A DNA stretch of 64,000 bases from Plenodomus lindquistii. Lineage: Eukaryota > Ascomycota > Dothideomycetes > Pleosporales > Leptosphaeriaceae. The position numbers and the translations under genes were made by a program. Where the stretch lies: assembly GCA_025504975.1 (NCBI GenBank), contig JANUWI010000002.1, forward strand, positions 1,922,001 through 1,986,000. Direction: 5' to 3'. Positions 52,884-64,000 of this stretch are shown here, one piece after another. Positions within the stretch are counted from its first letter, which is position 1. Each line of letters begins with the position of its first letter. Under the pieces are notes generated by a model. That model was not told the DNA's origin, did not search any database, and saw only the letters and a program-made list of their open reading frames with translations.

Positions 52884-55509
52884 CTTAGTGATGGCGGCGC
52901 AAGTGGTGGTATTATAGTGTAGGTGTGGCCTTGAAATGTGTTTGTGAGGATGTTTGGGTGTTGGATGACAGTCGCGGAGATTGTGGACGTCATTCGCGCT
53001 AAGGTTTGGGGCTGACACGTCGCGTGGTGCTTCCATAATTACCACTTTCATCTCACCACATCTTAGCCAACGAACTTCACTCATTTAGCATCAACAATGA
53101 TCAGCTTGAAAGACTATTTTGAAGTGTCATTTTTTAATCACTGCGCCAATGCTACTCTCCTGCTCCCTTCAGATCTAAGAACAACGTGGTATTCCTGACG
53201 AAGGTCATCAACTACCAATCAAAAGGTAGTTACAAGGGCGAGACAACTTCATCCAGCCAGGAAGTGCTTATCCCTTTGGTCCCATGGATCCTCTCATCAT
53301 TCACTCGCAGCATGCGTACGCCTGTATATATCCTCCCAATCTCGCTTTCCTCCAAGTAGTCGCGCTACGAGCAGTTGCAGCAGTCCACTTCCATGCTCTC
53401 GCGGAAATCCCCCATGTCATTCTTTGCATGCGACAACATGCACCTAACAAAGTAGAAAAAAGGGTCGATCCGTGACGCCTTGATCCTCTGCGACTTTCTT
53501 AGTGTTCAGGCGCCGGTATCGCTCTGTGACCGGCGGGGAGAAAAGCTAATCTTAATTACAGCTGGGCGAGATCAACATATCTTACTATGGTCCGTCGTGG
53601 TGTTCTCCACCTTTCAGCCCGAGCGTCTTGTTGTGGATATCGTTAAGAGTTACTTTCGAGGCGAGCATGAACCCATCCCATCGAGAAGTTCCGCTTACCG
53701 ATGTCCATGAACGAGGCGATGTTCTTCACCATGGGTTGTAATACGGTATCATCGGGAAACCCACTGCAGTGTTTGTACCTTTTTAAATGTTAGGGCCCAA
53801 CATGTCGATGGCGAATTCCAGCGTGGGTAGTTCGTCCTTGTGAAAATCAACCTCAAGTGATGCTGTGAGTAAAATCAGGATATACAGACTATCGACATAA
53901 CGGTGCTCGACACCTTCCCCATAGCCGCCTTCTGCGTGGTCAGTGTCGTCTCTCATGATCAATGATGTATTTCCTGGAGTCAAGCACCTTATTGGCTGGG
54001 TTCTCTTCCCGTCGTCCCCGTCGTTGGATGCGCTTAAGGGATCCGAAGATGAGGACATGGTTTTCGTAAGCGTCGGTAAAAGCGAGATGGCTTCTGAAAG
54101 AATACTCACACAATCGACAATGTTATGCTGCTATTGAAATTGTGGATGAAGAAGAAAAGATCTTAGCGATTTATAGTGTGAGTTGGCGGGGTCATAGGCA
54201 TTCTGAATGACACTAAATATCTACCATAGGTAATCGACTGCGGAATAATTACGACTTTATGAAATGCTACTCCATTTGTGCAGGCACGTTTTAAAGGTGT
54301 AAGTTGGTCCAGCCATTTTCAGTACTTTTCGACAGTTCAACCCCTCAGAAGCTCCCTTTAGCCGTTTATAGTATCGAAGACAGGCATGTCTATGCCAGGA
54401 GTGGGCCATGCGACCAAGATCTCACCTCGTACCAGCCTAATATGCGAAACTCCTCTGTCACAAGCAGTTATTCCTGTTGCATCGCAACATTTCAGAAACA
54501 ACATGCCAGTTGCCTTACCCACCAGGTGTTCGCCTGTCGATTAGGTGCAGCATCTATTTACTGATTCAACTCCCATTGACAAGTTTCCCAGAATATCTTC
54601 AACAATGTCACCTTGAATAATTCAGAGGACAAAAATTTAATACCTTGTGCTTTAGATGACTGCTCTTCAAACTACCAATGCTTTGCTTTCAATGAACATA
54701 AGGAAACAGCACACTCATCACGGATAGGCTCTACGCGACTATCTGTTCAAGTACAGTCAGCAACAGCACCAAACAGTAAATACATAGTATGGCGCCGAGA
54801 ATGAGCTCTTGGCTGCCGAAGAGGAGCACTATGGTCAGTGGTCATCCTGATGTTCACTCGTAGCATCTTCGTATAAAGAGGTTGGGTACAACAAATTATC
54901 TAGATTAAATGAAAATAGAGAAGTAAGTTAAGGGGTTTGATGTCGCCTATGGCCTATGGCCTTGTGTTAGCATGTCTGAATGTAGTCAAGATAAAATCGG
55001 AAACTGACATCGTACTGTGAGGTAGGGTGAGGCTCTGAGATCCCCAGGTATCAACTCAAATTGAGATACGAAAGATCATGGATATACATATAGCCCCTTC
55101 CAATCAATGCACTAGGACTGTGAATTAAGGCAGACTAAAGGTTGATTACCAGCTCATATTCTTCCATAGTGCAAGCCCGAATAGAATCAGAGGAGCGCTG
55201 TCACCATTAGTGTGAGGGAAGTTGCCCCCCCCAGGAACAGCATGCATCCACTCGACACGTTTTTTGCGTTTAAGCAAGTACTCAGGAAGCAGTAGATCAT
55301 GTCCTTCGTTCGTAACAATGCTATCATGTCATCTCGTGTATGTCCAGAATTTTTCCAACCCAATCCACAAAAACGCCGTGGAAAATGCGAGCCACCCCAA
55401 CAAATATTACCAATGCAACATATAAACTGTTCATTCCCTCCACCCTCTCCAAGCCCACCCACCATGTTTGTACAGCAACCACCAACCGTCATGCCAACAA
55501 TCTCAGAAT
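52884..55509. other. Long gene-poor stretch
   Basis: About 2.6 kb with no recognisable conserved gene. The right part (54.1-55.2 kb) is visibly richer in A and T and in stop codons. One small minus-strand frame is listed separately at very low confidence. No inverted repeats, long terminal repeats or transposase motifs were recognised. Confidence 0.45.
53783..54057 (-). CDS. Doubtful small open frame
   Basis: About 90 residues starting MSSSSDPLSASNDGDDG, with an acidic middle and a hydrophobic patch (SLYILILLTASLEV). No family is recognised and no supporting splice pattern was found. It may be a fragment of a decayed gene, or chance. Confidence 0.15.
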
Positions 55510-56028
55510 CTACCGCCATCCTCTCCCCTTCTTCGCAGCCTGCAGTCTAATCTGCTCTTCCTTCTGCCTCTTGAAGCTCTCCACCTCCCCACTATACTTC
55601 TTGTATTCGCCCATCCAATACTCCCCCAACCCAGTCACGTCCTCAACGAATCCCTCAGTCCCCCTCGTATACACCCAAACGCCCAGGCCTAATATGCCGA
55701 TCCAGAACACGAGCCGCAGCGCAAGATTGATCCAGAACATGACGGCGCGGTACAGCATGTCGAGGACTTTCATGCTGATGAAAAGCGCGACGAGAAGGAG
55801 CAGGATCGAGGCGATGTCGGGTTGGGTGACGAGGCGGGTGAGGAAGGGCGTTAGGTGCATTTGCACAGTGCGGATCAGGCCGAGGCCGGTGGTGACGACG
55901 GAGAGGAGGGTGTTGGCTAGGGAGGGGGGAAGAAGGCGTGGGAGGAGGGATGCATAGTCTGAGTAGATGTTAGGGAGTGCGTGTGCTGTGGTTGAGAGGA
56001 TGAAGAGCATACCTTGTATCATGTCCAT
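55510..56028 (-). CDS. APQ12: APQ12-like nuclear-envelope membrane protein
   Basis: An open frame of 172 residues starting MDMIQG. It contains YASLLPRLLPPSLANTLLS, then two adjacent hydrophobic segments (PDIASILLLLVALFISM at about 88-104 and MFWINLALRLVFWIGILGLGVWV at about 116-138), a linker with YTRGTEGF, and a charged C-terminal helix. This two-segment layout and the PRLLPPSLA pattern fit the Apq12 family, which acts in nuclear-pore assembly and nuclear-envelope lipid homeostasis. Assignment is by layout and partial motif, so moderate. Bases 56012-55959 look like a 54-base intron without an in-frame stop. Splicing it would give MDMIQ-DYASLLPR and about 154 residues. Confidence 0.6.
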   Translation of the reverse strand: MDMIQGMLFILSTTAHALPNIYSDYASLLPRLLPPSLANTLLSVVTTGLGLIRTVQMHLTPFLTRLVTQPDIASILLLLVALFISMKVLDMLYRAVMFWINLALRLVFWIGILGLGVWVYTRGTEGFVEDVTGLGEYWMGEYKKYSGEVESFKRQKEEQIRLQAAKKGRGWR

Positions 56029-57552
56029 CTTGCCTGATGTATGGGATGTGAAGCCTGGGTGCGTGGTATGTAATGCGCTTCGCTTCGCTTTGGAGGAGAG
56101 TTGTGTGTCGCGTGTGCACTGGCGATGGGTTCGATTGTGCGCGTAAGACGGTAGAGATAAACAAGAACACGCGACGGGAAAAACACAGTCAAAGTCACTC
56201 GTTTGTCAGAAGCATAGCAAACATCAAGCTCAAAATTGTTGACCGCGGCCCATTGCAGACTGCAGTGACAGCTGGCCATTCTCCACCGCCCATCACAGCC
56301 ACATCTGCAGCCACACTTGCGGCTACCCACAAAAACATGTGATTCCCGTCCGCAATCCCTACTGCACGTCAAACCCACCTCGCCTTAGTCATCCGCCGAA
56401 CCCATACCCACAGAAGCGCCACAGAACACGGTGCCATCTGCAATGTCCCCTCAACAGCACTACCCAGGTCTTTACCCACCCACCTGCGTCGCAGCCACGG
56501 TGTCACAAGACTGCACGACATTTGCGGGGTGAACCTTGCCGCTGCCCTGTTCTTGCGCGCATTTGCGCATACCGCGCCACACACCCAGGCAAAATATGGC
56601 CCGCGACTCACAATGCTCGAAAGTCCAATATTCACCATGTGGAGACGGCAGTCGACAAGCGCGGCAGAGCGGTTTGGTTTGGTTTCAGATCGGGGGCCCA
56701 CCACACACCTGTAGAGTAGTCTGGGGAGAGGGAACTGGCGGTGTACGTAGTGGGAGAACGGTGCGGCATGGCATCGGCATTCGGCGAGAAAATCTCGGGA
56801 TCGTGGGATGCAGGGGTACAACGTATCGAGGGTACCGGGTACGGTGTCTGTTCTGGCCTCTGCCGCGGGAGTGGTGTGATCCGTGGAGCTCTTGAGTATT
56901 GGGACTGTCATTGGGACGGCGTAGAAGGCCGTGATTTTGCTACGACCAGCAAATAGGTGAGATCTTGACAGCGGCGGTGTCAGAGTATGAAATTTTCGCG
57001 ATAGCAAAGGTAAGATGATTTGATGGTAGAAGAGTTGTATGTTCTTCGTTCAGCTACATAGAGTAATGTGAGGACTGGCCTCTGAGTGGACAAATTAATC
57101 CAAGTGCAAAGTCGCACTGATACTATGTAATTTCCTGTCTCTGTGGTGTACATTACTTCCCTGGTGTAAGAAAAATAGGCCCAAAGCCTGTATAGGTGAC
57201 GCGAGGGTCTGGTATCACAGATGCTAAATAACCGCCAAAGAACGCCAAATGAGTAGTAGGTCATACGCCGTGTCATAAAACTATGTGCGAGAAGAGAATG
57301 CTTGGTGATCGTTCGAGGAAAGTGTCGATGGTGCTATGACCATGTGTGTTGGAGTATGGCAACTGCAAAGTCTGATGATACCCGTTCGTGGTATCGCACT
57401 GCAGGAGTTGGTGCCAGGTGGTGCCATCAGCTGTCTAACGGGTGTACGACGTGGTGTAGTACAGTGCCGTTGAGATCTGGTCAAGATGAAACAAGCCGTC
57501 ATCTTCGAGAGTCGTAGCTGTGTGAGGGGACGGGGTGCTACAGTTGAGAAGC
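56029..57552. other. Intergenic stretch, no gene seen
   Basis: About 1.5 kb between two minus-strand genes. Overlapping frames at 56.3-57.0 kb on both strands (up to 212 residues) occur in GC-rich sequence without recognisable domains, and I treat them as chance. It includes the APQ12-like promoter. Confidence 0.45.
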
Positions 57553-58155
57553 TCACAGCCAGCGTGGGTCGTCATCTCGCTGTGTGCCGTAGCCCTTTTC
57601 GAAGTCGAATTTGAAGGCGGAGGCTTCGGACATGGTCGGAGTATGGTGAATCAGAGGCTGAGATCTGCGAGATGACATTGAACCTCGATGGAAGTCACCG
57701 CAGGGCGAAGTGGGCGAATAAGGCGTGGGTGGTCGATCCGCTATGGATGATGCAACACTGGACTTTCTTCGGACCTTTTCTGGTCTCCGTACGGACTCCA
57801 GTGGCGACTTCATTGAAGGTGAAAAATCTGTCGGTGATGGTGTTCGTGGTGGGAACTCATATGTAGCGAGCTCCTTTTCGAACAGCTTGGGTGACGTGGG
57901 AGACACTCGATCCCGTAGAAGCGCTGGCTGGGTAGGTCGTATGCCGTACTTCTCTGGTCGTTGTGTGTATTGGCTTGGTCGTCGCCATGATTCGAATTCG
58001 GCATCGTCCAGTGGAGTCACTGCTCGTAGTGAGAAACCTCGGACCCTTCTTTTCGATCGTTTCCAGCAGAATAGGCCCAAGACGACCACTCCAAGCAGTA
58101 CCAACACGCCGAGGACGGCCCCGAGGATAATCCAGACTTTCGTTTCTTGGTCCAT
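57553..58155 (-). CDS. Short single-pass membrane protein with disordered tail
   Basis: The start at 58155 (MDQETKVW) gives 200 residues. One membrane segment follows almost immediately (WIILGAVLGVLVLLGVVVLG, about 8-27), then FCWKRSKRRVRG as a positive-inside stop. The rest is Pro/Ser/Arg-rich with repeated SPT/PPRTPSP-type phospho-site-like motifs, ending GYGTQRDDDPRWL. No signal peptide is cleavable by pattern, so the first 7 residues likely face outward. I know no family name; it resembles small fungal wall-sensor or eisosome-like membrane proteins only in layout. A longer upstream frame (to 58302) has no extra support. Confidence 0.65.
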   Translation of the reverse strand: MDQETKVWIILGAVLGVLVLLGVVVLGLFCWKRSKRRVRGFSLRAVTPLDDAEFESWRRPSQYTQRPEKYGIRPTQPALLRDRVSPTSPKLFEKELATYEFPPRTPSPTDFSPSMKSPLESVRRPEKVRRKSSVASSIADRPPTPYSPTSPCGDFHRGSMSSRRSQPLIHHTPTMSEASAFKFDFEKGYGTQRDDDPRWL

Positions 58156-61100
58156 GGCGAGGATGTGTGAAGTGGAGGGTATTGAACCTCGTGACTTTGT
58201 CAAGTTCAATAGAAATTTCGAAGCGGAGCCAAAGCCGACTCTCAACAGCGGTGCTAGAGTCGAAGAAGTGATGTAGTGACAGACGTATGAGTTGGTAGAC
58301 AAGGTTCAGGTGAAGGAGTGCAAGTCGAAGTGGAAGGGAGTAGTTGGCGGGACCCAGGTGAGGATGTATAAGAGCGATGGTCTATCCAAACTTGACCATG
58401 CTGGACCGCAACTACAACCTGAGGGGATTATTCGGACGAAACGATAGCGGTCTGAGCCCACTGCTATGGGAATTGTGAACCTGGAGGGGCGACGCGGATA
58501 AAGTACTGCGGGACAGGCAGAGGGGCTCAGTGAGCGGAGACTTGGGTCATGCGGATATAGGCTCGCTCCACAGCGCCGCAGAATGTCGGGATGTGATGGA
58601 TGGTATGTGACTAGCGGCCCCAGACGAGGCAGAACAAAGGATAGTCTTTCGGTAGTGGCAGTAGGGGCGCACCGAGGACGAGGAGTGTTGCGGCTTATAG
58701 ATAGCGGACAGACTTGGCTCCAGGCAAGATGCAGGTACAGAGGGTACCTGAAGGCTGATGGTGGGCCGCGCAGTATGTTAGTTTACTCTACTCGATTCGA
58801 CATGTACTCGTGAAATACCGGTGAGCAGTGCACTAAGAGGCAATCCATGATGGACTAATTTCGACAACCTTGGAACACAACCCACCGTTGGCGATGGCGC
58901 AAAGTCCGCAATGGGTAATTCCACCGTGCCTTTGCTGCAGGGGCGTGTCACTCGCGTCCACTCTGTGCCCTGCGCCCTGCCGAGCAGCAAAGCGGGCAAC
59001 GTGGCGTCGTTGAAGGCTGCAAATGTCGGTGTTTGACAGCGCAGCGAAGGCCGCAGCGAATCCAGGGGCCGTACTCTGTTCAGCCTTGTGGACCTGACAC
59101 AGAGGGCTTTGACAGCAGACAGGCTGACCGCCAACACGCCTGTTTGCGCACCGCTGTCCGGCAGTACTGTACTCTAGAGTCTAGAGCAACGTGCCTTTCA
59201 ATAGCGTTCCCTTGCATGTTCAGTGGGCATGGACGTACATACACCTACCTAGTACTCTAGTCGGGGGCCAGACGACGAGGGAACGTTCAGCAGGGCACTG
59301 ACACGACGTCGATCTATCAAACCCAACCATGACCCTTGGAGCAACGCTTCCATTCTGCCACTGGCCAATCCCGTCTGCGCAATGGCGGGCTCTAGGTGCG
59401 TCGCGTCCCGCGATAGCTTCCTTGCCAGGAGCTTTTTTATCGCGGCACGCCTGCGGTGCGCCATGACTTGTCCACCACACCATGGCCATGGCCAGCTGCC
59501 GAGTTTGCGCGAACCACGGCTGCTGCAGTCAGTCGACGACTCGTTGCAACAGCAAAAGCAAAAGCAAAATGCTGCAATCGCCATCGCCATCGCCATCGCC
59601 ATCGCCATCGCGCGTGTTCCTGACTACCGCACCTGGCCCTGGCACACCAACGGCCGCGCACCTGCAGGTTCCATGTCTTGACCTGTTGCTTGGTCACCAG
59701 CCTGCCAGGTCATTCAGAGCTTACGGTGGACTGCCAGTGCCTCCGATGCTCGCGATAGGGGCCCATGTCTGCGGCAGCCAATGGCAAGTCTGGGCCTCAA
59801 ATCTGGACAGCAGCAGACATTGGCCGTGAAACTCGTCGACCTGGAATGCCCCGTCGGTCTCTGCGACTCCATGACGAGCTCAACGCTGCGCTCCACTCTC
59901 GGTACAGAGCTATGGGACCGTCGCTCTCCGCTCGTCTAATCATCAAAGTACTATAGTCGAGCCTTAGTGCAAAAGACCAGTCTACACGACTAGCTGCATC
60001 TGAAAAATACCAAGCGCACTTGACGCTTCCAGACTGGCACTCGATGGCTCGAATGGTCGCAGAATCGCTGCTGCCATCGCCACACTAAGGGCTGCAGGTA
60101 CACTTGCAATCTCCCACCACCGCTCAGGTGGAATGCTGGTGGACATCAGCAGAAACTTGTTACATCGACCTTTGCGCCTACGTCCAAGTGAAAGGGCCCG
60201 TCTTCAATATCATATCGGACATGTCGAATGCACAGTGCAAGCTGGAGTCGGACCTTTCATCATGATCATCATGGCGAGCCGCAACCGAGATGAAGAGTTC
60301 GGTGACCATTGCAAAACAAGTAATGATCAAAAAGCCGACATGGAGATCACCGTTGAATCTTCACCATGAGTCTGAACAGTGTGCTGCAAACCTTCCCTCA
60401 CAGCACAAATTCAGACGCATCAAAGGGAGACTTGATATCAGCAGACGGCAAGCTATGTAAATCTCCAGTGAGGAAATCCAGAACCCCCGACTTAAGGGTT
60501 TTATCGTGAACACGTCTTTGCCGCTGATTCCGACTGAGGCCGTACCTGGAACATAGCCTTGTCGCTCTGCCGGCTAGAGTGCGCAATGCACGTGGACTTG
60601 ATCGTCAACGCCACAGAACCAGAGTACATACCCCAGAGCGACGGATTTAGCGACGGGGGCTGTGCGCTTAGAACACGACTCTACCATTCGTGCAGCCCCT
60701 CATGTTGGCTGCGCGGCCGCGTCTTGTGGTGTGCAGACGGGAAGTTTCTTTTCTTGGTCGTCTGCAGAGGTGGAAGAATCTGGCTTCGTGTTATCATCCG
60801 CCACACGAAAGCAGAAGGTGGTCAATCCGTGATCGAACCTGGTGCATGGCCAATTTTCGCCGCAACCAATGAGGCTTCCGAAGTGCCATGCCTGCACCTG
60901 CGGAAAACTCCAGCTCAATAATAACGTCACGATCTTGCGCCTGGTGCTCCTGAGTATCGCAAAAGGCGACTTATGAGCTGCTATTCCCTCTTCAGTATTC
61001 GCGCAAAGAACCGTAAAAATAGGCTTGTGTGCAGCTTTCGGCCTCTCACCACACCCTCAAAAACTTCCCTTTGCAAATTAACCGAGATTGGAGCTGTCAT

Positions 61101-63558
61101 CGGATCAACGTTCAAGGCCCCTCTGTCGCGTCGAACACCAAACTTTGTGGAAATCCTGATCACACTCCCACTTCTGCCAGCCCCAAGATGGGCACCATAC
61201 AGAGAGCTCCGATATGCCGCGTGGCGCTGTGAACTACCGATCCTAATGCATATTAACAGAAGTATTGACTGAACCTTGATTTGCAGGCGCTTATGGCAAC
61301 ACTCTCGAGTCGGAGACCAAGAGGATGGACCACGATGCGGATGATTTCGGATGCAGGTGGTCAGCTGGACAAGTTCGCAGCTCATGAACGGTGGGCTTGT
61401 GCATCTCCAACTGTTTTATCGATAACATTTACGGCTCTCTTACAAGTTCTTGTCGCCTCCCCTTGCTTAAAGGATTACATTTCGCAGTGCAGCGAGTCAG
61501 GCGATCAATTCTCCGAGAACTCAATGCGGTAGCCTCTGCGATCACAGTAGGAAACTTGATCTGCGGCAGACTGCATTCTGTACGGCATCCTACGCCGGGC
61601 TCGTCGGGGTCCAACGACTGCAATATCGTGACTAGGTACTGTACTTCTCCCATGCCGCGATCATGGTAAGCGCCCGTGACTACAACGACCATCTATATGA
61701 ATGAGATTCAATTCGGTTCCACAGTGGAGGGGCAAGATAATGTATCAGATGTACGCCGGCCAAGCTGTACAACCCCACGCATCATGGCAGGTTACACTAC
61801 ATCTGTATCGCAGATCCAGCGTTACACCACAACAGTCATGCTATCATCTTCCCCGCTGCAACTGCGAAGTTTCATCGTCCGAGCCGCCAACGGTTCAATC
61901 TCTCACAATTTGCAGATTCGGCGCAATCCTCCAATATTCGTGACATATCCATCTCTGCCAAGCTACAATACAATGCTTCCAGTAATATCTACAACTTGGC
62001 TGTGGCCTGCCGCCCATGGCCCACTGATCGAGCGCTCGCTTACACAAAATATACCTTTGTCGATCTCCCACGCATTTGTCACGCGTTTCTATAGAGTTTG
62101 CGCTACGCACTTTGAGCCACCGAGATGGAACCGAACTGCGTTCATTGCAAATTCGTCAAGCTTGGTCCCAGCGGGAGCCGCCATGCAAGATCCAGGCTAC
62201 GCAAACGCATCGCTGTAATGCAGATTTGGCGTCCAACGCACGTTTGGCATGTGCAGCTGCTGCGCAAGCGCAATGGTTAGTGTCAGATAATGGCGCTGGC
62301 GGAGTGTCTATGACGGCCTCAAGAGCAGCAATGAGTGCTACTGGAGAATTTCTCCGTAATGTTGCAGCAATGGTTTCGGGCGAACAAGTCCGAGGACGGA
62401 GTTGCACAGTTCACTGATCAATAATCAAATTGCGAAAAGCTGACTTCAAACTGAGCATGTTCATAATCAAGATCTTCAACGGCACGTTGAGCATGATGTC
62501 AATTGATCACCAAGCCACGTCTATCATTTCCTTTTACTCATAGTAGCTGAATTTCTTAATCCCAGACGTCAATTCTCCTCCGGGCCTAAAGTATCAGCCA
62601 CCCACACATTGCTGCAATCACAGGTCAAGGGCAGGTCAGCCGAGTAGAGTACTTGTAAAGGACTAATCGCGCCACAACCGCAACCCCTTCTCTCGCCTTC
62701 GCCGCATCGGACATTCCCTTGATCATACGAGGATCTTCGGCTTGCCTAGCAATATTCGACACTCTGGTTGAGAGATGGGCTCGGTCCGTCTCTTCTGCGG
62801 CTGAGCCATTACCCGTGTTCGATCTAAACGGAGATCTTGAGCGCATCATCGTATTCAAGAGCTTGTGGGCCATGCTTTTCCTTTGTTGGTTTGTATGCGT
62901 AGTTTCTGGACTACAGTACTTTGTGCCTGGCCTACACCTACAGCGGTAGACTACGTAGGCGCTCGTATACCTCGATCTACCACTACGCTGTCAAATCGTA
63001 TATCTTCGTGTTCTCTAGCCAAGTACATCTTGGTGGCTGATGTTCCTGGGCTTGGCGACTCACCTTACGAAGGAGCTCACATTCATTGACTGCGTTGCGT
63101 AAGGTTCCGGGTCGCTGTAAACTCTTGCACTGCGCGGTCTCTGCCTCCTGGTGCAAAGGTATCGATAGTCACGGTCCAAGGCTAGCTCGAATGATGTGGG
63201 TTGGAGGGTACTGTGGGTGTGATATGACGACCATTTCGGTAGTGATGGAAGAGGTACATGGCTATTGCATGGCCGGCAAAGTTGAGGGGTTTGGAGCGGT
63301 GAGAGCCTTCCTAGCTTGGTATTTTGGTTGAGATGTTGGATTGCGAGTGTGCAGGACTATGTATGCAACAAGACAACGTATATGTGCTTCGTGGACAATC
63401 CATGCAAGCCCTCATGGTCAGAAGTTTTGTTGATGCCAGCCAATAATTGCTCACTACACAGTTGCTTTGAGAGCTTCAGCCACCCAGACCTTTGCCGCGA
63501 GACACACTCCAAAATGCCTATGGACACCTAACGCCTTCCGCAGTCATCATGGTCGTCC
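58156..63558. other. 5.4-kb stretch without a recognisable gene
   Basis: The longest non-coding-looking interval in the window. Frames up to 180 residues (for example 61676-62218) show no domain or splice logic. It contains simple repeats at 59.55-59.61 kb and CTAGAG-rich palindromic bits near 59.17 kb. No transposase, reverse transcriptase or terminal repeat is recognised. It may hold decayed elements, a long non-coding RNA, or the DIS3 downstream region. Confidence 0.45.
59551..59610. repeat. Two adjacent hexanucleotide microsatellites
   Basis: AGCAAA is repeated three times (59551-59568). A few bases later ATCGCC is repeated five times plus a partial unit (59577-59610). The second array reads as alternating Met-Ala on the minus strand, which explains a spurious frame there. 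Slippage-prone and probably polymorphic. Confidence 0.85.
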
Positions 63559-64000
63559 CTAAACAAGACTCAAGCGGACCTTCCTCTTTCCGGTGCTCTC
63601 TTCCAGCTCATCCGTGATGCGTACTGTGACCTTTTCGAAGAGCTCAATGCTTCTCTTCACGTCGCCCTTGACGTTCAATACGTAGTTCTCAGCATCAAAG
63701 TCCGCCTCAGGCTCCGGGGTTCCGAGATCCCTCAGCCGGATCAAGCTCTCGATACCGAAGCGTGGCACAAAGACAACGAAGCCATTAGAGAAGATCTTCA
63801 TGATGAAGCCTTCCTCCTGGATGTCCTTGCCCTTCAGGGCCTGTCCAACATAGTACTCAATGGAAGCACGGCCAGCCATTTGTGCATTACGATGACGGAC
63901 GTTGATGTTCTTGCAAACAGCCTCAAGCTTGGCTTTCGACTGCAGGCTGGGATCTAGCTGCTCATATTCGATAGCAGCGGCGAGCTGGCGATGAGCTTCA
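63559..64000 (-). CDS. DIS3: Exosome exoribonuclease DIS3/RRP44, 3' end only
   Basis: The gene runs off the right edge; only about the last 146 codons are present, in frame to base 64000. The visible part includes CKNINVRHRNAQMAGRAS, YYVGQALKGKDIQEEGFIM and FVVFVPRFGIESLIRLRDL, then the basic end TGKRKVRLSLV. These correspond to the end of the RNB catalytic domain and the C-terminal S1 RNA-binding domain. DIS3 is the 3'-5' exoribonuclease of the nuclear and cytoplasmic exosome. The catalytic aspartates and N-terminal PIN domain lie outside the window. No frameshift is seen in the part present. Confidence 0.96.
   Translation of the reverse strand, partial: EAHRQLAAAIEYEQLDPSLQSKAKLEAVCKNINVRHRNAQMAGRASIEYYVGQALKGKDIQEEGFIMKIFSNGFVVFVPRFGIESLIRLRDLGTPEPEADFDAENYVLNVKGDVKRSIELFEKVTVRITDELEESTGKRKVRLSLV

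Noticed and set aside
56369..57007. 212-residue minus-strand frame upstream of the APQ12-like gene
   Set aside because: Overlapped by equally long plus-strand frames in GC-rich sequence, with no domain or conserved pattern recognised.
59382..59697. Met-Ala repeat protein on the minus strand
   Set aside because: Produced entirely by the ATCGCC microsatellite; surrounding frame has no support.
61676..62218. 180-residue plus-strand frame in the empty 5.4-kb stretch
   Set aside because: No recognisable domain, signal peptide or splice continuation; composition Ser/Thr/Arg-biased as expected by chance.

Overview
The window reads as nuclear DNA of a filamentous ascomycete. Genes are monocistronic and closely packed on both strands. 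Most introns are about 47-80 nt with GTAAGT/GTACGT-type donors, CTAAC/CTGAC branch sites and CAG/TAG acceptors. Gene families restricted to Pezizomycotina are present: a HET-domain protein, a C2H2/Zn2Cys6 regulator, a 2EXR-type protein and a Cya5-like PPR protein. The overall style fits Dothideomycetes (Pleosporales-like), but that placement is inference. I recognise no rRNA, tRNA, CRISPR or intact autonomous transposon.

Layout. 0.3-5.2 kb: four nuclear RNA-processing genes (CWC25, ESF2, SYF2, KIN17). 5.6-7.6 kb: a FAT1-type fatty-acid transporter/very-long-chain acyl-CoA synthetase. 8.3-13.5 kb: an accessory-looking block with a HET-domain gene and three tandem paralogues of a small secreted cysteine-rich protein. 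Each of the three has two exons and is easily missed by ORF calling. 14.2-18.5 kb: housekeeping genes for a TMEM19/DUF92 membrane protein, the proteasome chaperone Ump1 and a prenylated UBL3-like ubiquitin-fold protein. 18.9-25.1 kb: a zinc-finger regulator and a cytochrome P450, convergent, bracketed by two copies of a TA-flanked inverted-repeat element (MITE-like) and, further out, by an imperfect direct repeat.

25.5-50.2 kb is mostly conserved: a 2EXR-type protein, an unnamed conserved ascomycete protein, a 1291-residue mitochondrial PPR protein, ERG8, RPL35, GOS1, ATP10, an X-family DNA polymerase, a C2H2 regulator with an unusually cysteine-dense segment, a small acylated-type protein (MGNLCG start) and a receptor-like single-pass protein with a cytoplasmic SH3 domain. 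50.2-63.5 kb is sparse: VPS25, an APQ12-like nuclear-envelope protein, a short single-pass membrane protein, and two long stretches (about 2.6 and 5.4 kb) where I see no convincing gene. The window ends inside DIS3/RRP44, of which only the 3' end is present.

The most novel items are the secreted 10/8-cysteine tandem family, whose members share an exact intron position, and the repeat-bracketed regulator-P450 module. Exon boundaries for spliced genes were assigned by reading splice signals and checking reading frame; they have not been tested against transcripts.
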